64,000 nt of DNA. It comes from Bolinopsis microptera. Its lineage: Eukaryota > Ctenophora > Tentaculata > Lobata > Bolinopsidae. The notes beneath the pieces were generated by a model, which was given only the letters and a program-made list of their open reading frames with translations, was not told the DNA's origin and ran no database searches. This document shows positions 22,526-35,400 of the stretch, in pieces; position 1 is the first letter of the stretch, and the number at the start of each line of letters is the position of its first letter. The translations under genes and the position numbers were made by a program. The DNA lies in contig NC_087074.1 in assembly GCF_026151205.1 (NCBI RefSeq), forward strand, positions 14,407,167 through 14,471,166, in the 5' to 3' direction.

Positions 22526-22646
22526 CCCCTGAATCAAGCAGGGTTCACATCATCCCCTGAATCATTGAATCGAGCAGGGTTCACATCATCCCCTGAATCA
22601 AGCAGGGTTCACATCATCCCCTGAGTCAAGCAGGGTTCACATCATC
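22526..22646. repeat. 28-bp minisatellite inside the Merlin element
   Basis: Four copies of a unit reading CCCCTGAATCAAGCAGGGTT plus 'cacatcat', the second carrying a short internal insertion. The inverse of the unit start ('ttgattcaggggatactgtt') recurs near the other end at about 23,300, so the unit was part of the terminal region before it was amplified. Confidence 0.8.
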
Positions 22647-22835
22647 GCACGCGAATTTCAATCAGCGGTGGTGTCAAGGCTTATTAAACGATTAAGCAAC
22701 CTTACGAGATCAGTTCACATCATGCAATATATAAAGAATAACTATTATCAGACTGCATCAATCATTTCTATATCAACTCCTTCTTGAACAACTACAACTA
22801 TGGTCTCAGAGAAAACGAAACGGATGAACTCAGCC

Positions 22836-23080
22836 CTACTCTGCGAACAGCAGTTGTATGAAGGTCTTGAGAGCGAGCTTCTGTCCAGAGAGGATGCTGT
22901 CTGTTCTGATATTCTTGTACTTCTTGCAGGGGGAGCAGCGCCATATCAGGCCATCTGGAGACTTCGAGGACGAGGAGGGAACCAGGGACATAGATGCATT
23001 ACACCCAGAACAGGACATGGAGCTCTTGAGGAGGTTTTTCTGGAATAGGAAGTCTCGAGGGAGGCGGTGGGTCCATTAAT
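22836..23080 (-). pseudogene. Merlin/IS1595-like transposase N-terminal zinc ribbon
   Basis: The minus-strand frame 23,018-22,836 reads MSCSGCNASMSL ... DGLIWRCSPC ... 'NIRTDSILSGQKLALKTFI'. This is the C-x2-C ... DGxxWRCxxC ... SIRxxS arrangement of the zinc ribbon at the N-terminus of ISXO2/IS1016-like (Merlin) transposases. Immediately upstream another frame gives about 25 plausible residues ('APCPVLGVMHLCPW' overlaps it), implying a frameshift. Nothing of the DDE catalytic domain follows. The zinc ribbon would bind the transposon ends; here it is a relic. Confidence 0.65.
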
Positions 23081-23899
23081 TTCGTCCATTAGACAGAAGA
23101 GTACCATGTCAGGAATTGGAATAGTTGTTGTTGTTGTTGATGATGGCAACTGATAATACTTCACCAAAAACGAACGACTTATATACCACATTTTAATCGT
23201 AATCATTTATTTCATTGAGCAATCAATATTATTAGTAACTAATTATATCCGAGAGACCACATTTGAATCTATTTTGAACTATTCACAAACACCTGTTTGC
23301 TTGATTCAGGGGATACTGTTATTATACAGTCTGCAGACAACTGTCCGCGGACAGTGGTCGGGCTATCTCGATACTGCCCATTCTCGGAAGTTTTAAACAT
23401 TTGTGGTTAGGTACTATAATGTTCAAAACGCCCCAGTTTGAAAACTTAATTACTTAGCTGCCCTATCGGTATTCCTTGGTCTACATTATTGTACTAGATT
23501 GGATAAATATTACAATTAAAATGACCTTCGGGACGTTATAATATCTCGTAATACCCCTGGTTTCTCACCATGATAACGCCAACCAACAAAATATCAATTT
23601 TTCTATTGTTCACCAACCTTCGTTTTGGAGAGTTAAGAACACGCTCCTTGCATCTTCTGAAGTTGTGGTGTTGTGCCCTGCGGAATGGGATTATGATAAC
23701 AACACAAAATTAGGAATATTTTGGAGTGTATCGTATCAGCACATTAATGTAAACTTAAATTTTTTAGAATTGCAGTAATTGTATACATCTGTTGTTATTA
23801 CACATTTATTTGATAAATATATTATATAGCCAGATTTCTCTGCTTTAACATTTAGAAAGAACTAGAGCATATGTGACACTTTCTGTAATGTTGCATCAG

Positions 23900-24079
23900 T
23901 TGATGAGAATCTCGCAAAATCCTGTTAATAGCAGGATTTCTTTAATTAATATCCCGGGAAAGCTAGACATAGTACCACTGGTGTCCTTACTTGAGAATGA
24001 AGCAGAAGAGTGTCCCAGGGTGATAATCTTCGAAAACTCGTTGGTTGACTGCGGATATAGATATTTAGAATTCATGCAG
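23900..24079 (+). CDS. RecQ-like helicase, exon A (start of helicase-C domain)
   Basis: Sixty codons between an acceptor (TTGCATCAG|TTG) and a donor (CAG|GTAAAA), phase 0 at both ends. The text 'LDIVPLVSLLENEAEECPR' then 'VIIFENSLVDCG' matches the entry into the second helicase lobe of RecQ-family proteins, where the usual form is 'PRtIIFcrs..dc'. The next residues are encoded 14 kb downstream, from 38,095. The DEAD-box lobe must lie further left and I did not find it. A unit like this occurs in many copies in invertebrate genomes, so it may be transposon-associated rather than a housekeeping RecQ. Confidence 0.6.
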
Positions 24080-26485
24080 GTAAAAATGGTTATTTGCCAG
24101 CATATATACAATTAATATGATTGATTGTGCACATACTTAAATAATTCATTTTATGGCCACATGTTTAGCTTATATGGGATATAAAATATTGAAGACTGAC
24201 ATAACCATTTAACTTGTTCATACTTAAACTTGTTAAACTGTTGTTTAACAAGAATTGCGCCCGTTTGTTCGACTGTTGGCGGACGCTAGATTTCCATCCA
24301 CTTGTACCAAATGTCAAAATTTTATCATACCTTGGCCTTCAATTAATTGTTTTGTTTCTGGTGTCACGTGAATTGGCTTAAAGTTAATTGACTAACTGTA
24401 TGGTTACAGAAACCCAAATAAAAGACAATCACAATGAAAGTATGATGTATGAAGTAGAGTTGACCGGACCAGCTTGATATAATTGTTAATTAGCTCAAGT
24501 TAGGAGTTGCCGCTAGTTTACTGATGTCTGTCGATGTTAGGGGATCAAAATATCTGTGCATCGAAGAAAATATGAATAAATAAAGTGAATGTTGTCCAGT
24601 CACAGCGCGCGTGGAGGTAACTTAATTAATTTTACGGATAAGCCGCGCGGCTGTATTCTCAAATATCGCGTGTAGATTTGAATGTTGTCCCTCCGCAAAC
24701 GTTAAGATCAAAGTTGCCATAACAACGCGCAACTCTGTGCCAGAGAAAATTAATACACGATATAATCTAGGTTGCGGTGAAATAGAAATGGATAAATAAG
24801 GAAGAGAACATATTATTATCATGTTGTGCTTAGAACTGGTCCCTCTCTTCCACTTTCAAATTAGCGGTTATACAAGGTTGAATAATGTTTTATAGTCATA
24901 CTTCAATGATACCAATTATTGGAATTCAAATCTCACTGTTCAGTATGTTAATTAGTTCAGTATGAATTATGATGGAGTGTTAATAACATTGTCTTGCTAG
25001 GTTAGAGTAAAGTAGAAGATTTGTAGATCTGTGAAGAAGGAAGTAATATCACTCAATCAGCAGCCGATGGTGTGCGTTATATTTCCAATTGGTGCTGACA
25101 AAATTGTGTTCACAGCTGCTCTGAAATCAGTTGATTATTCAATTAGTTGGTCATGTGATCGACAGATTATGTCACTAATGTAGGTTCAAAAAGGTATATT
25201 ATATTACTTCGGATCATAGGGTGACAGTCTTGTCGAGTAATGTTGAATTTACGAACCATTTCATGAATTGTGATGTGATAAAGTTAACTGTCAAGGAGGG
25301 CTGATTCGAGGACGGCATTTGTTTCTATAAGTGAGCCTTTGGCATGCAAGGAACTGTCGACAGTTGTGAATGTGAAAACTGGAAAAGAGCAAGTAACTGA
25401 TCTGAAAAGGAAATAAGTTGTGATTGTGTCGTGCGTAATATTACAGATACATTAAATCAGAAGTGTTGAAGCAATCCGGAATGAAAACTGGAGAAAACTT
25501 AGCATAATGCACATAATAATTGTATTATTATATGAAAAAGTATAAAAACACCTTCCCTTTTATGTAGATGTGGAGAATGAGGTGAGGTAATTAGCCTGAG
25601 AACAGTTGATGATGAGGTACAATAACCACACGCAGTTAACCACTCTTCTCAGTTTCCGTTAGCACGTGACAATCCCACGGGTAAATTGCTCGGACGAACC
25701 TCTTTGCTAACATATGATAATGCATCCAATCTTATCTGATAACTGAGGTATTACAGGGGTTTAAAGATATATAATGAGATAATAACGTGACATTTATGAC
25801 ATATTGAAAAGTATAAGGTAACAAAAGTATATCGATTAAATAGTTGCAGAAAAACAAATGTAAAGTTAGAGTGCAAGTTAAATGGAAAATGTAGTATGTG
25901 CATGTCATTTATTGCTTATGTGATAATAGAAATTGGTTAATTGTGGAGAGCATAAATTAAAGTAGATATAATTATATAAGATAATGTTGGTTAAATTGTA
26001 GAATAGTAGTAATATGTAATGTTATAATTGTTGTTATAGCTTGTGTCTTAAACTTCAGTGTCCTGTTGTACGTCTAACTTCCTGAAAAACGAATAATGTT
26101 AGGAGGAACTATGGTGCAATGAAATATTACTACTGATTTTTTTTGGCAATTTTAACCATAACGGTGAATAAGTAATTGAAACTAATTAGTATTATCAATG
26201 TGAAGCATTATTATAGGCGACAAAAAAGATGATTGCTTTAAAAACGCGACTGTATTACCTGTGTAATCAGAACCTCGAGTGTAAGAATGTAAGGCTGACT
26301 ACACTGTTCACACCGCAAGAAGTCACGTTACAACAGCACTGGTATGGTGTTGTGAAAGTTCTAGGATAGGAATGGGGTGAGTGGTGTTCGTGATTGTTAG
26401 AAATTATTGGTGACAGTAAATAAGAATTAGAGTGTAAGATTATTTATAAGTGCAAGGGCTAACATTCACAATGCCGAGGGTGAAA
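24080..26485. other. Left part of the RecQ intron and 3' flank of the Helitron
   Basis: No gene seen. It must contain the Helitron 3' terminus (minus-strand orientation), but I could not identify a CTRR end with a preceding hairpin. A 12-bp palindrome, AGCCGCGCGGCT, lies near 24,641-24,652. The sequence from about 25,800 to 26,485 is AT-rich, as expected for 3' UTR. Confidence 0.4.
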
Positions 26486-29400
26486 TTACAGTTCATGAGA
26501 TGGGGAATGCGCAGAGCCAATTTCTAAAATAACAGTATACCAATGAACGCCATGACCATCGTCTGTATTAACTATAAATAAGGTTGGGGGAAGGACCTGT
26601 GCGTTAGACTTAAACTTATCCCAAAGGTGTATGATGCGGGCTTTAAACGTAGACTTACTATGGGGAGGTTCTACATTGGAAAGATAATCATTTCTATGTA
26701 TAAATAATAAATTATGAAAATGGAGCGAGTAAATAGGAATAAGATCAAGGCAATTAGTTTCTGATAGGAATACGGGACTTGTGCCGGAAATGTTAAGAGC
26801 ATGATTACCTAGTGCACATATGTCTGTTTCAAAATCCGAGGCTCCCCAATAGTTACAGTCGAATAGTGATGCGTTAAACCATGACTGGCCTGTCGAAAGG
26901 AAGGACTTCAGTTTAGAAATGACTCTAGAGGCGATGTAACCACAACTGGAATTAACCTGGATATTAGCAAAGGAGGCATTGACTGAGAATCCCAAAGATT
27001 GTAATAATGTTGCAGTTTCTGCCGATTGAGGATGACCCAAAAAATCAATGACATGAGCCCTGCCAACAGTTTCAGAGATAACTTGTGGATAACTGGTAGG
27101 AATTTGCATAACCGGATTGTTGACCACATCTGCATTGCATAAAGGAGAAAGAGACTTTGTCGTTTTGAGATGTTTACTTAGAAGTGGACTTGCTGGAACT
27201 TGAGGAGAGTTTGGTAAAGGACGTTTGAGACCAGTAGAAGGCTGTGGAGACATCATAGAGAGCGGAGAATATAATGAGGTAGACTTGAAATGTTTCTTCG
27301 TAAGATCCGCTAATGGAGAAAAAGGAATGTGGCGTTTTAATACAGCAGGCGAGGTGATGATGGTCTTGTGCGGAGAAGATGAAACATTAAATGGTTTACT
27401 GCAGGGAAGAGTGATGGGATCAGATGGTATGGGACTCATTATTAAAACTTCTTCACAAGTAGCTGCAGGAACATTATGACCTTGGAGGACAACACAAAAT
27501 TTAGGAACATCACGTAGTCGAGCATACTCATCTACAACTTTCTTAGATGTGCGAATTTGCCTGGGGTCAAAAGATATGAAGTGCAGACCAAGGAGAGATG
27601 TTAACCTAGAGATAGCAGTGTATGCCATGCCTGACTGCCATGAGTGACCTTTTGATGCTCCAGCGAGGAATACATATGCTTTGTTCAAAGTCAAACCCTG
27701 AACTTTGTGAACAGTGCAGGCCCAAGAGAGAACCAATGGAATTTGATAGCGTTTGAGCCACGTTTTACTATTCTTTTTGGAGATAAATTCCTTTTCCACG
27801 GGCTTTATTGGAACAGTGCCAACCTTGGTGCAATTGTTAGCGCAGAAATTGTCACAATGATGTTTTATGGTTCTGCCGACGTTAACATCATCGAACATAA
27901 CATTAACGTGCCGAATGTCTCTAGCACTGCATGAACCGTCCTTGACAGTTTTGCCATTTTGGAGTTGGAAACTGTGGACAGTCCCAGTCACACCGTTTAC
28001 AATTTTGTCAGGGGTGTCGATATTAACACGCACCATGACCCTAGCTCCTGGACCAATATTTAATGAAGTTGGTAACCCAGCAGTTTTGTTCACATCGTCA
28101 GTCGTGTAATCTTGGGGTTTCTTGTTCATTTTGTCATAAACTTTGTCGCCAAAATTGGAAGATTTGTTGAAAACTTCATTGGAGAATCTGTCTTGAGCAA
28201 CAACGTTAACTATTGAAGAGGTTTTGCTCAATTCTTGAATGCACTCCTGATTGTGACTGTTGCACTGCCTATTGGTTGGATAAATGACCATTGAGTCCAT
28301 GATTTCAGCAGGTTTAGGCTGCTTTTCCACAACCCTTGAACTCAGTAACTCAATATCCTCTGGGGTGTGCTCTCCTACCCTAAGCCTGTGACAGAGTTCC
28401 GTGAACTGACTGTCACCCTTTGCTCTAACTATGTCCGTTAGCTCAGAAAATGTAATTGAATCCTTCCAAATGTTAGGCCCAAGAGCAGCGATACCTTTAG
28501 TCTCAAACACCATAGTTTGTTGAACCGCAGGAATCTGATGAAGGTCACCACTGAAGATAACGTTGATTCCCCCAAAGATTGTGGTTTCAGGAGGAACCCC
28601 AAATATTTCATTCAACCGTGAATTGATCTGGTTGAGGTTTGTGTTACCCACCATGGACACTTCATCTATAATGATATACCTTACATGCTGAAAGAACCTC
28701 CTCATCTGCATCTTCTTTTTTGGATTAAGTGGTTTAGGTTGGATTCTTCCGCCCTCTTGACAATCTAACTGAAGGAGTTGGTGAACAGTTTGACCGTCAA
28801 TGAGAGCTGCAGCAACACCAGTGCTAGCTGCAACAGCAACTTTTGGTTTAATAATACTGTCTGGGAACTTGCGTGAGATGCAGGAGCGCATACATTTTAT
28901 GAGGAAACTTTTACCTACTCCGCCAGCACCACTAACAAAATGAAGAAGCTGATTGACCTTGTGACCCTGTGCAACCCGGGAAGAGTGATGATCTACAATG
29001 TTGAAGAGTTCGCGCTGTTTATCATTGAGGCTGGTGACCATTTGCTGGTACTGTTCATCAGAGACAATGGGCTCCTTATAAGTGACGTTGAACACAGACT
29101 TCTCTTCCTCCTTCGATATATCAATACCTTCAAAGGGATGATTGAAGAGATGCCTACCATCAAGAACTTCCCTTTTATTTTCATCAAGAAGTGAATCTTT
29201 GATCTCTTGTCTTATTTCAGCTTCCATTTTTTGCAGAGTGTCGTCGTCAAATTGTTCAAACTTTTTGATGTTGGGTTTCATGGCATCAACATTCTCAGCA
29301 AATGACTCTTGATAAGTGGCAAAGGAGCCAATAAGATCAGCTTCCTTTCTCCACGGAAAGTACAAACACAGTTTCGAATAGTAATACTTTTCAGGCTCCT

Positions 29401-32400
29401 TTGTGCGAGACTTTTTATTACTTCTGATAACTTGAGGCGAGTCTCGCCTTATCATCTGGCCAAGATTAGATTTAAGAGTAATTACTTTGTGTCTGTTTTT
29501 AGAAGTTACGTTTCTGTCTAACCGAACGTATAAGGAAGCAAATTCAGCCCAGCAGATCGACTCTAAATCATCAGGACGATTGAGGTATTTGTCAAGAAGC
29601 GAGTTATGGAACACATCTTCTGAATCATCTGGCAGCTGTTGTAGGGTAGAACGAGGTTTGACAATGCCATGTCTATCCCCTGGCATGTCAGAAGGAATGA
29701 AAAGAACCGAAGGTTTGAAATGGGAGAGACTCAACTGGGGCAGACATCGAAAAATAGCTTCTTGGACGGAGACGGACCTAGAATTTAAAAAAGTATTACC
29801 AAGCTGTCTAAGGGCTTCTTTAGAGTTCTTATTGCTCGGCTGATCAATATTTTTAATAACATCTTTCAAAGCGTCACAAACCTCTTTTTCATTTTTGGTG
29901 GCATACGAAATAACGTAATTAACAACATCCCACGGACTCATACAAATTTGAACATCCATGTTCCCTTGTATAGCAAGGAGTAGAAGACGATTGTATGTAT
30001 TTACATTTTCGCTGCCAGGTTTACGTTTGTAGATGACATCTCTAGATCGCAGTTTAGGAGCCTCAACTTTGGGTTCACTGTCAGCAGACTTTTGGTTGTT
30101 TTTTGACTTTTTTGTCATCATTTTCTTGATTTCCTTAAAGACAATTTGTGTAACCTCAGAAAGTGTTTTGGGAAATCCGAAACGGCATATGTCTTTACCA
30201 CCTTTCTGACATGTTTTTGTATGGGAGTGCAGCTGAAGCTTGATAAGTTTGTGAACCTCGGGATCTTCTTCAAGGGTTGGATAATGAGTTGTAACATACT
30301 TATCAATAAATTCTATTACTTCCTCGATGGGACTCTCACCTGGTATAGGAGCACCTACTACTTTGAGAAGCATGTGAAGGTGAGGGGATCCACGGCCCCC
30401 AAACTCATTTCTACCAAAATGAGCCAAAGCCTCCCCCATGACACCCTGATCCTCAATCAGATAAGATAGAATTTTGCGGACGTAGCGGTCGAACATGCGC
30501 ACAGCAATGACAGGGTCCATTTTAATTAGCTCGTGCTTCCTAAACCAGCTTATGTCACTTAATAATTCATCCGTAGGTTCCTGACCCATTAATTTCAGAA
30601 TAGCCGGAACTGAGTAGACCAAGTCGTTAAAGGAGAATGTTAAGAACCAAGTAAAATTACCTAGCTGATTCACCATAGCTATACCATCGTTCTTGATCTT
30701 CTGTAAGTAAGCTGGAGTACCCTTCATATTTTTCATAAATTTATAAGCATCAATGTTACTTTGAAGCTGATCCATGTTGCACTGGTAAGATCTGAGGAGC
30801 CCTGCGGTAATGATTTGACCGTCCATAGTTCTAGAACCTTTGCGCATGTGAGTAGCAATGCAACTAAGTAGCTGATCACGTTCAATCCAGTTCTGCATGT
30901 AAAATATATACTCGGGGTTTTGAGCGTACTTTCTATGCTTAGAGTATAATTTGCTTTCAGCGTAATCTTTTAAGGAGAGTTTAGGGAGAAGTTTTTTCTT
31001 AATGAGATCATTTCTTTTGCTGCAGTTGAAGTGACCCTTACCCAGAGGAAATAGATCAGGAAATGACAAGGCTTCGTAGTCGGCATTACCAAGGAAAGGA
31101 ACAGGTTTACTACCCTGGCCAGGTGCAAAGTCCATGAAAGGTATTTTACCGTCATCAATGTTCTCAGCTGGATCAGATTTTTGGATGCAAGACTCAAAAG
31201 GCATATCACAGTACGTACCCTCGTTAGTGACATTTGATAAAATAAGATCTAATATTGACATAGAAACAACAACAGGGTCATCATTCATGTACGAGTCAAA
31301 GAACTGCTTATCACCATCGTAATTTTGTTTAATGAAATCATGGGAAAGTACAACATTCTTATAAAAAGGATTGTTTTTCTTAAGCCATACTAATAATGTT
31401 ATACATTTATCAGGATTAACAACATCAGACATTACAACAGACTTGTACTCAACCTTACGTTTTATACGGACAGCTAAAATACCAGACTCAGAAAGTTTAC
31501 GAGGGAGCTGCATGCAATTTCTGTCAGGTTGGATGGGGACATTTACAACAGGGCCTTTAATACAACTTTGACCACCAGCAGGAAGGGATAAAATTTTCAT
31601 AAATGGAATGATTTGGGATACTAAGCGGCATTCGGTGGGGTTTGGCTGAAGGGAGGATGGGAGATCACCTGATGCCAGGAACATTTCATTTACATCTATA
31701 GGGGAGAACTTGCCACGCTTTAAATAACTATTGCAACGTTTACAAATCCATTCATTATCTGCTTTAGTAACCGAAGGAATATTGAGCTTAAACTTAAGAG
31801 TATCCTTTGCCTTAACAACACCTTCACGGAAGAAAAGCTTGTGACATTTAAAACACGCATATTCTGGGTACTCTCGCATTTTAGCACGGAAAGTCTTCAC
31901 AATTTTGTCAGTCTTTGGATCAAATGAGGGTTTTGTAGGTGATTTAGAGTGATGCTCAAGGGGTACTGGAGAAGCCTTTGAAGCATTGGGTGGCACCACG
32001 GGCTGGTCCTCAACAGAAAAGTTATGCAGGCTAGAAGATTCTATGCGGGGTGACTGGCAAGCAGATGGTTCCGATGAAGCAGTAAAATGTTTATTTGGAG
32101 AGACAGTTTGGAGATGAGAAAATGGGCAGTTCTCCATAAAACCTGGGCAGAAGGTGCATTTATTAACGCAGTTAAGTTCAATTTCAGCTAATAATTTGGA
32201 GCCATGAGGAAAAGAAACAAAATCCCAATCCAAAGTAGAAATAGGCCTCTGTGGTACCTCGGGCTGGTCCTCAACAAAAAAGTTATGCAGGCTAGAATAT
32301 TCCATGGGGGGTGATTGGCAGGCTGATGATTCCGATGAAGTAGTAAAATGTTGATTTAGGGAGACACTTTGGAGATGAGAAAATGGGCAGTTCTCCATAA

Positions 32401-35400
32401 AACCTGGGCAGAAGGTGCATTTATCAACGCATGTAAGTTCAATTTCAGCTAATAATTTGGAGCCATGAGGAAAACAAACAAAGTCCCAATCCAAAGTAGG
32501 AATAAGCCTCGTTGGTACTGGAGAATTATGCGAATCAGTTTTTGATTTAAGAGCTGTGTAGTTTGGAGGTGTTTGGCATGAAAAGGTATTAGAAGATGAA
32601 GGTGAACCTAAACAGGATTTAGCAGCACAGGTTATATTAATATTAGTCTCAGTAGATACCTGTGCCCGATAAGATGACGGTGAGTCATGCGGTGGAGTAG
32701 AGTGTAGTTTTGGTAGAGATTGAGAAGAAGTTCTGTATTCATTTAAAGGAGATGCAAGTTTATTATTTCTATTAACACTAACTGTATGAAATGATATGTC
32801 GTGGGGTGAATAAGCAGTTTTAAGTGATGTAGCTGGAGACCGTGAATGATTGTGATTAAAAAGTGCAGAGTAGGTTGGTGGAGTTTTGTAACCGCTCATA
32901 TTGGATGGGCTATGTTGACGAAGGAGAACAGGAGAGCAAATTTTCTGAGATTTACTGTTCCTAGCTTTATTGAGAGAAATACGAGTGCGTCGCTTTTCTT
33001 TGGCCATTTTCTTTTGTTCATCTGTCATTGCTGCGCGCCTGGCCTTTTCCTTTAAACGCTTTTGCTCTTTTTTTGCATTGCGTTCAGGGGTTGTCATAGA
33101 TGCCATAGTTGACGACTTTCGAGATCGTTCTTTTTGTTGAAGTTTTGTGAGCTCTGTGGTGGTCATAGAGTTCCGAGCTTGAGACATTTGAGATCGTTGT
33201 TTTTGTTGGAGTTGTGTGAGCTCTGTGGTGGTCATAGTTGCTCGCTTTTGAGACTTTCGATGACAATCATACTGAAGATGTTGTGAACGCTGTGGGCTTG
33301 TCATAAAAGCACGATGCTGCTGCATTCGAATACGAGCAGAATATCGATCTTTATCTTTTTGAAGCTCTTTATCAGCCATATTAGAAAGAGTGTCACATTT
33401 CATAGAGGAATCCGTTTCCTTCTTCTTTTTAACAGTTGAAGCATAAGAGTCATTTTCGGTATATGGGGTCAAAAGAGTGGGACTTTCTACAGAGCTACCA
33501 TTGTGACAGTCATAATATGGTCTATACTCCTGTGATTCGTGCAATTCAGTGTCATCAATGAAATTGTCCATATCATCTGGCGAAGCTGTACAATTATGGG
33601 AGTTGTCAGACTCTTGGGATACATGACCTTCTTCATCTTGAGCTTCATTGTCGATGAAAGGATTGTTATGTCGACCGCCACCATACATTAGTGAACGAGA
33701 TTGTATAGTGGTGTTACTAACGTTGTAGGAAATAGATGGTGCATATACAGAAGATGATGAGGACACCCCGGTCCCCTCAGTCATATCAGTGATAAGGGGT
33801 TCCGTAGGATGAGTGGCAGATAATGACACCCCGGTCCCGTCAGTCATATCGGGGGTGCAGGGTTCCATAGGATGAGGAAGAGATGATGACACCCCGGTCC
33901 CTTCAGTCTTATCGGGGATGCAGGGAAGCAGTGGCAGACGGTGACAGCCGGTAAGTGTTATAAAAGGTGCAGGGATCCGAAGAAAAAGTGGCAGATGACA
34001 AAGCTCAGTAGAAATAGGGTTGTGGCTCACAATAGGTGTTTGAAGAACGGAGGATGATGATGACAAATGTATCCGGTTATTCTCATCAGATGGTGACACC
34101 CCTTCAGTCTTATCGAGGGTGGTGGGCTTTAATGAAGCAGGGCCGGATGACGACACCCCTTCAGTCTTATCGAGGGTGGTGGGCTTTAATGAAGCAGGGC
34201 CGGATGACGACACCCCTTCAGTCTTATCGAGGGTGGTGGGCTGTAATGAAACAGGGCCGGATGAGGACACCCCTTCAGTCTTATCGAGGGTGGTGGGCTT
34301 TAATGAAACAGGGCCGGATGAGGACACCCCTTCAGTCTTATCGAGGGTGGTTGGCTTCGATGAAACAGGGCCGGATGACGACACCCCTTCAGTCTTATCG
34401 AGGGTGGTGGGCATTAAAGAAACAGAGCCGGATGAGGACACCCCTTCAGTCTGATGGAGGGTTTTGGGCTTTAATGAAACAGGGTCGGATGACGACATCC
34501 CTTCAATAGATCTCGGCTTAAGCGTTCTGAAAGTAAGACTGAAACGGTAGCCTTGGCATACACCAGAGGTACTTCCGTTTGCTATACGATGGAAGTACGC
34601 TAACTGTGACTCAGGATCCATAACAAACAAAGAATTAGACAGAAGCTGCTGACTGAAGGAAGGGCGGTTCCTTTTACACGTGGCAAAGTCCATGTACCGT
34701 GTAGCACCAATTGATAGAGTCGCTATTTTGGCAGATTTGTCCAAGTGCCGTTCATCGTCCTTATGATATGGTAAGATGGTAGAGGAGTCTTTATAAAAGT
34801 TGACCAATATGCTGTTAAAGTTAGCTGACAATGTAACATTAACAATGGACAAAATATTTTGTAGTATAGGCTCTGAGTGAATGGGGATAGGATTTAGATG
34901 TTTAGTAGCCCTGTTGTAAACATATCTATCTTTGCCAAAAAGAAGAACCTGCGATGAGTTCATACCCTGTCTAATAAAAAGACCTTGTTTCACTTTAGAC
35001 AGTAAAAGTTCCTCAATATGTTTTGCGATATGCACAGGGAGTAGATCTTTGTAATAAGCCAGCCTTGTATAAAGCCATTTCGGACACTTCGACGAAATAT
35101 ATGAGGCAGGTGCAGGTGTTGGTGCAGCAGGAGCAGGTGCAGCTGGAACATGAACTGGTGTGGGTGAAGCAGGAGTAGATGCAGGCGTATCAGGCGCAGG
35201 TGCAGCATGAGCTGGTTTTGGTGCAGCAGGTGTAGCAGGAGCAGATGGAACAGGTGCAGGAGAAGCATGTGCAGCAGATGAAAAAGGTGCAGCAGATGGA
35301 ACAGGTGCAGCAGATAGTGAAGGTGCAGCAGATAGAACAGGTGCTGGAAGAGCAGGTGCAGCAGATGGAACAGGTGCAGCAGATGGTGAAGGTGCAGCAG

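Larger units (their letters stand above)
22423..23378 (-). mobile_element. Merlin-type DNA transposon derivative, 956 bp
   Basis: Inverted ends of about 37 bp start GGCAGTATCGAGATAGCCCG at 22,423, with the inverse ending at 23,378. The flanking 8-bp duplication CATTCTCG lies at 22,415-22,422 and 23,379-23,386. An 8-9 bp duplication with GG-starting ends, plus an IS1595-type zinc ribbon inside, points to the Merlin superfamily. CCGCGG-rich subterminal repeats (CTGTCCGCGGACA) occur at both ends. The transposase catalytic region is missing, so the copy is non-autonomous. Confidence 0.8.

Noticed and set aside
24641-24652. Palindrome AGCCGCGCGGCT as the Helitron 3' hairpin
   Set aside because: No CTRR terminus follows at the expected distance on the minus strand.
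24622-24822. 66-codon minus-strand ORF ending 'ENTAARLIRKIN', resembling a LINE phrase
   Set aside because: Only a few residues resemble the 'QNAAARLI' LINE motif and nothing around it fits.
34036-34509. 157-codon plus-strand ORF with repeated 'TPLQSYRGWW' units
   Set aside because: Antisense shadow of the 57-bp coding minisatellite. No independent support.
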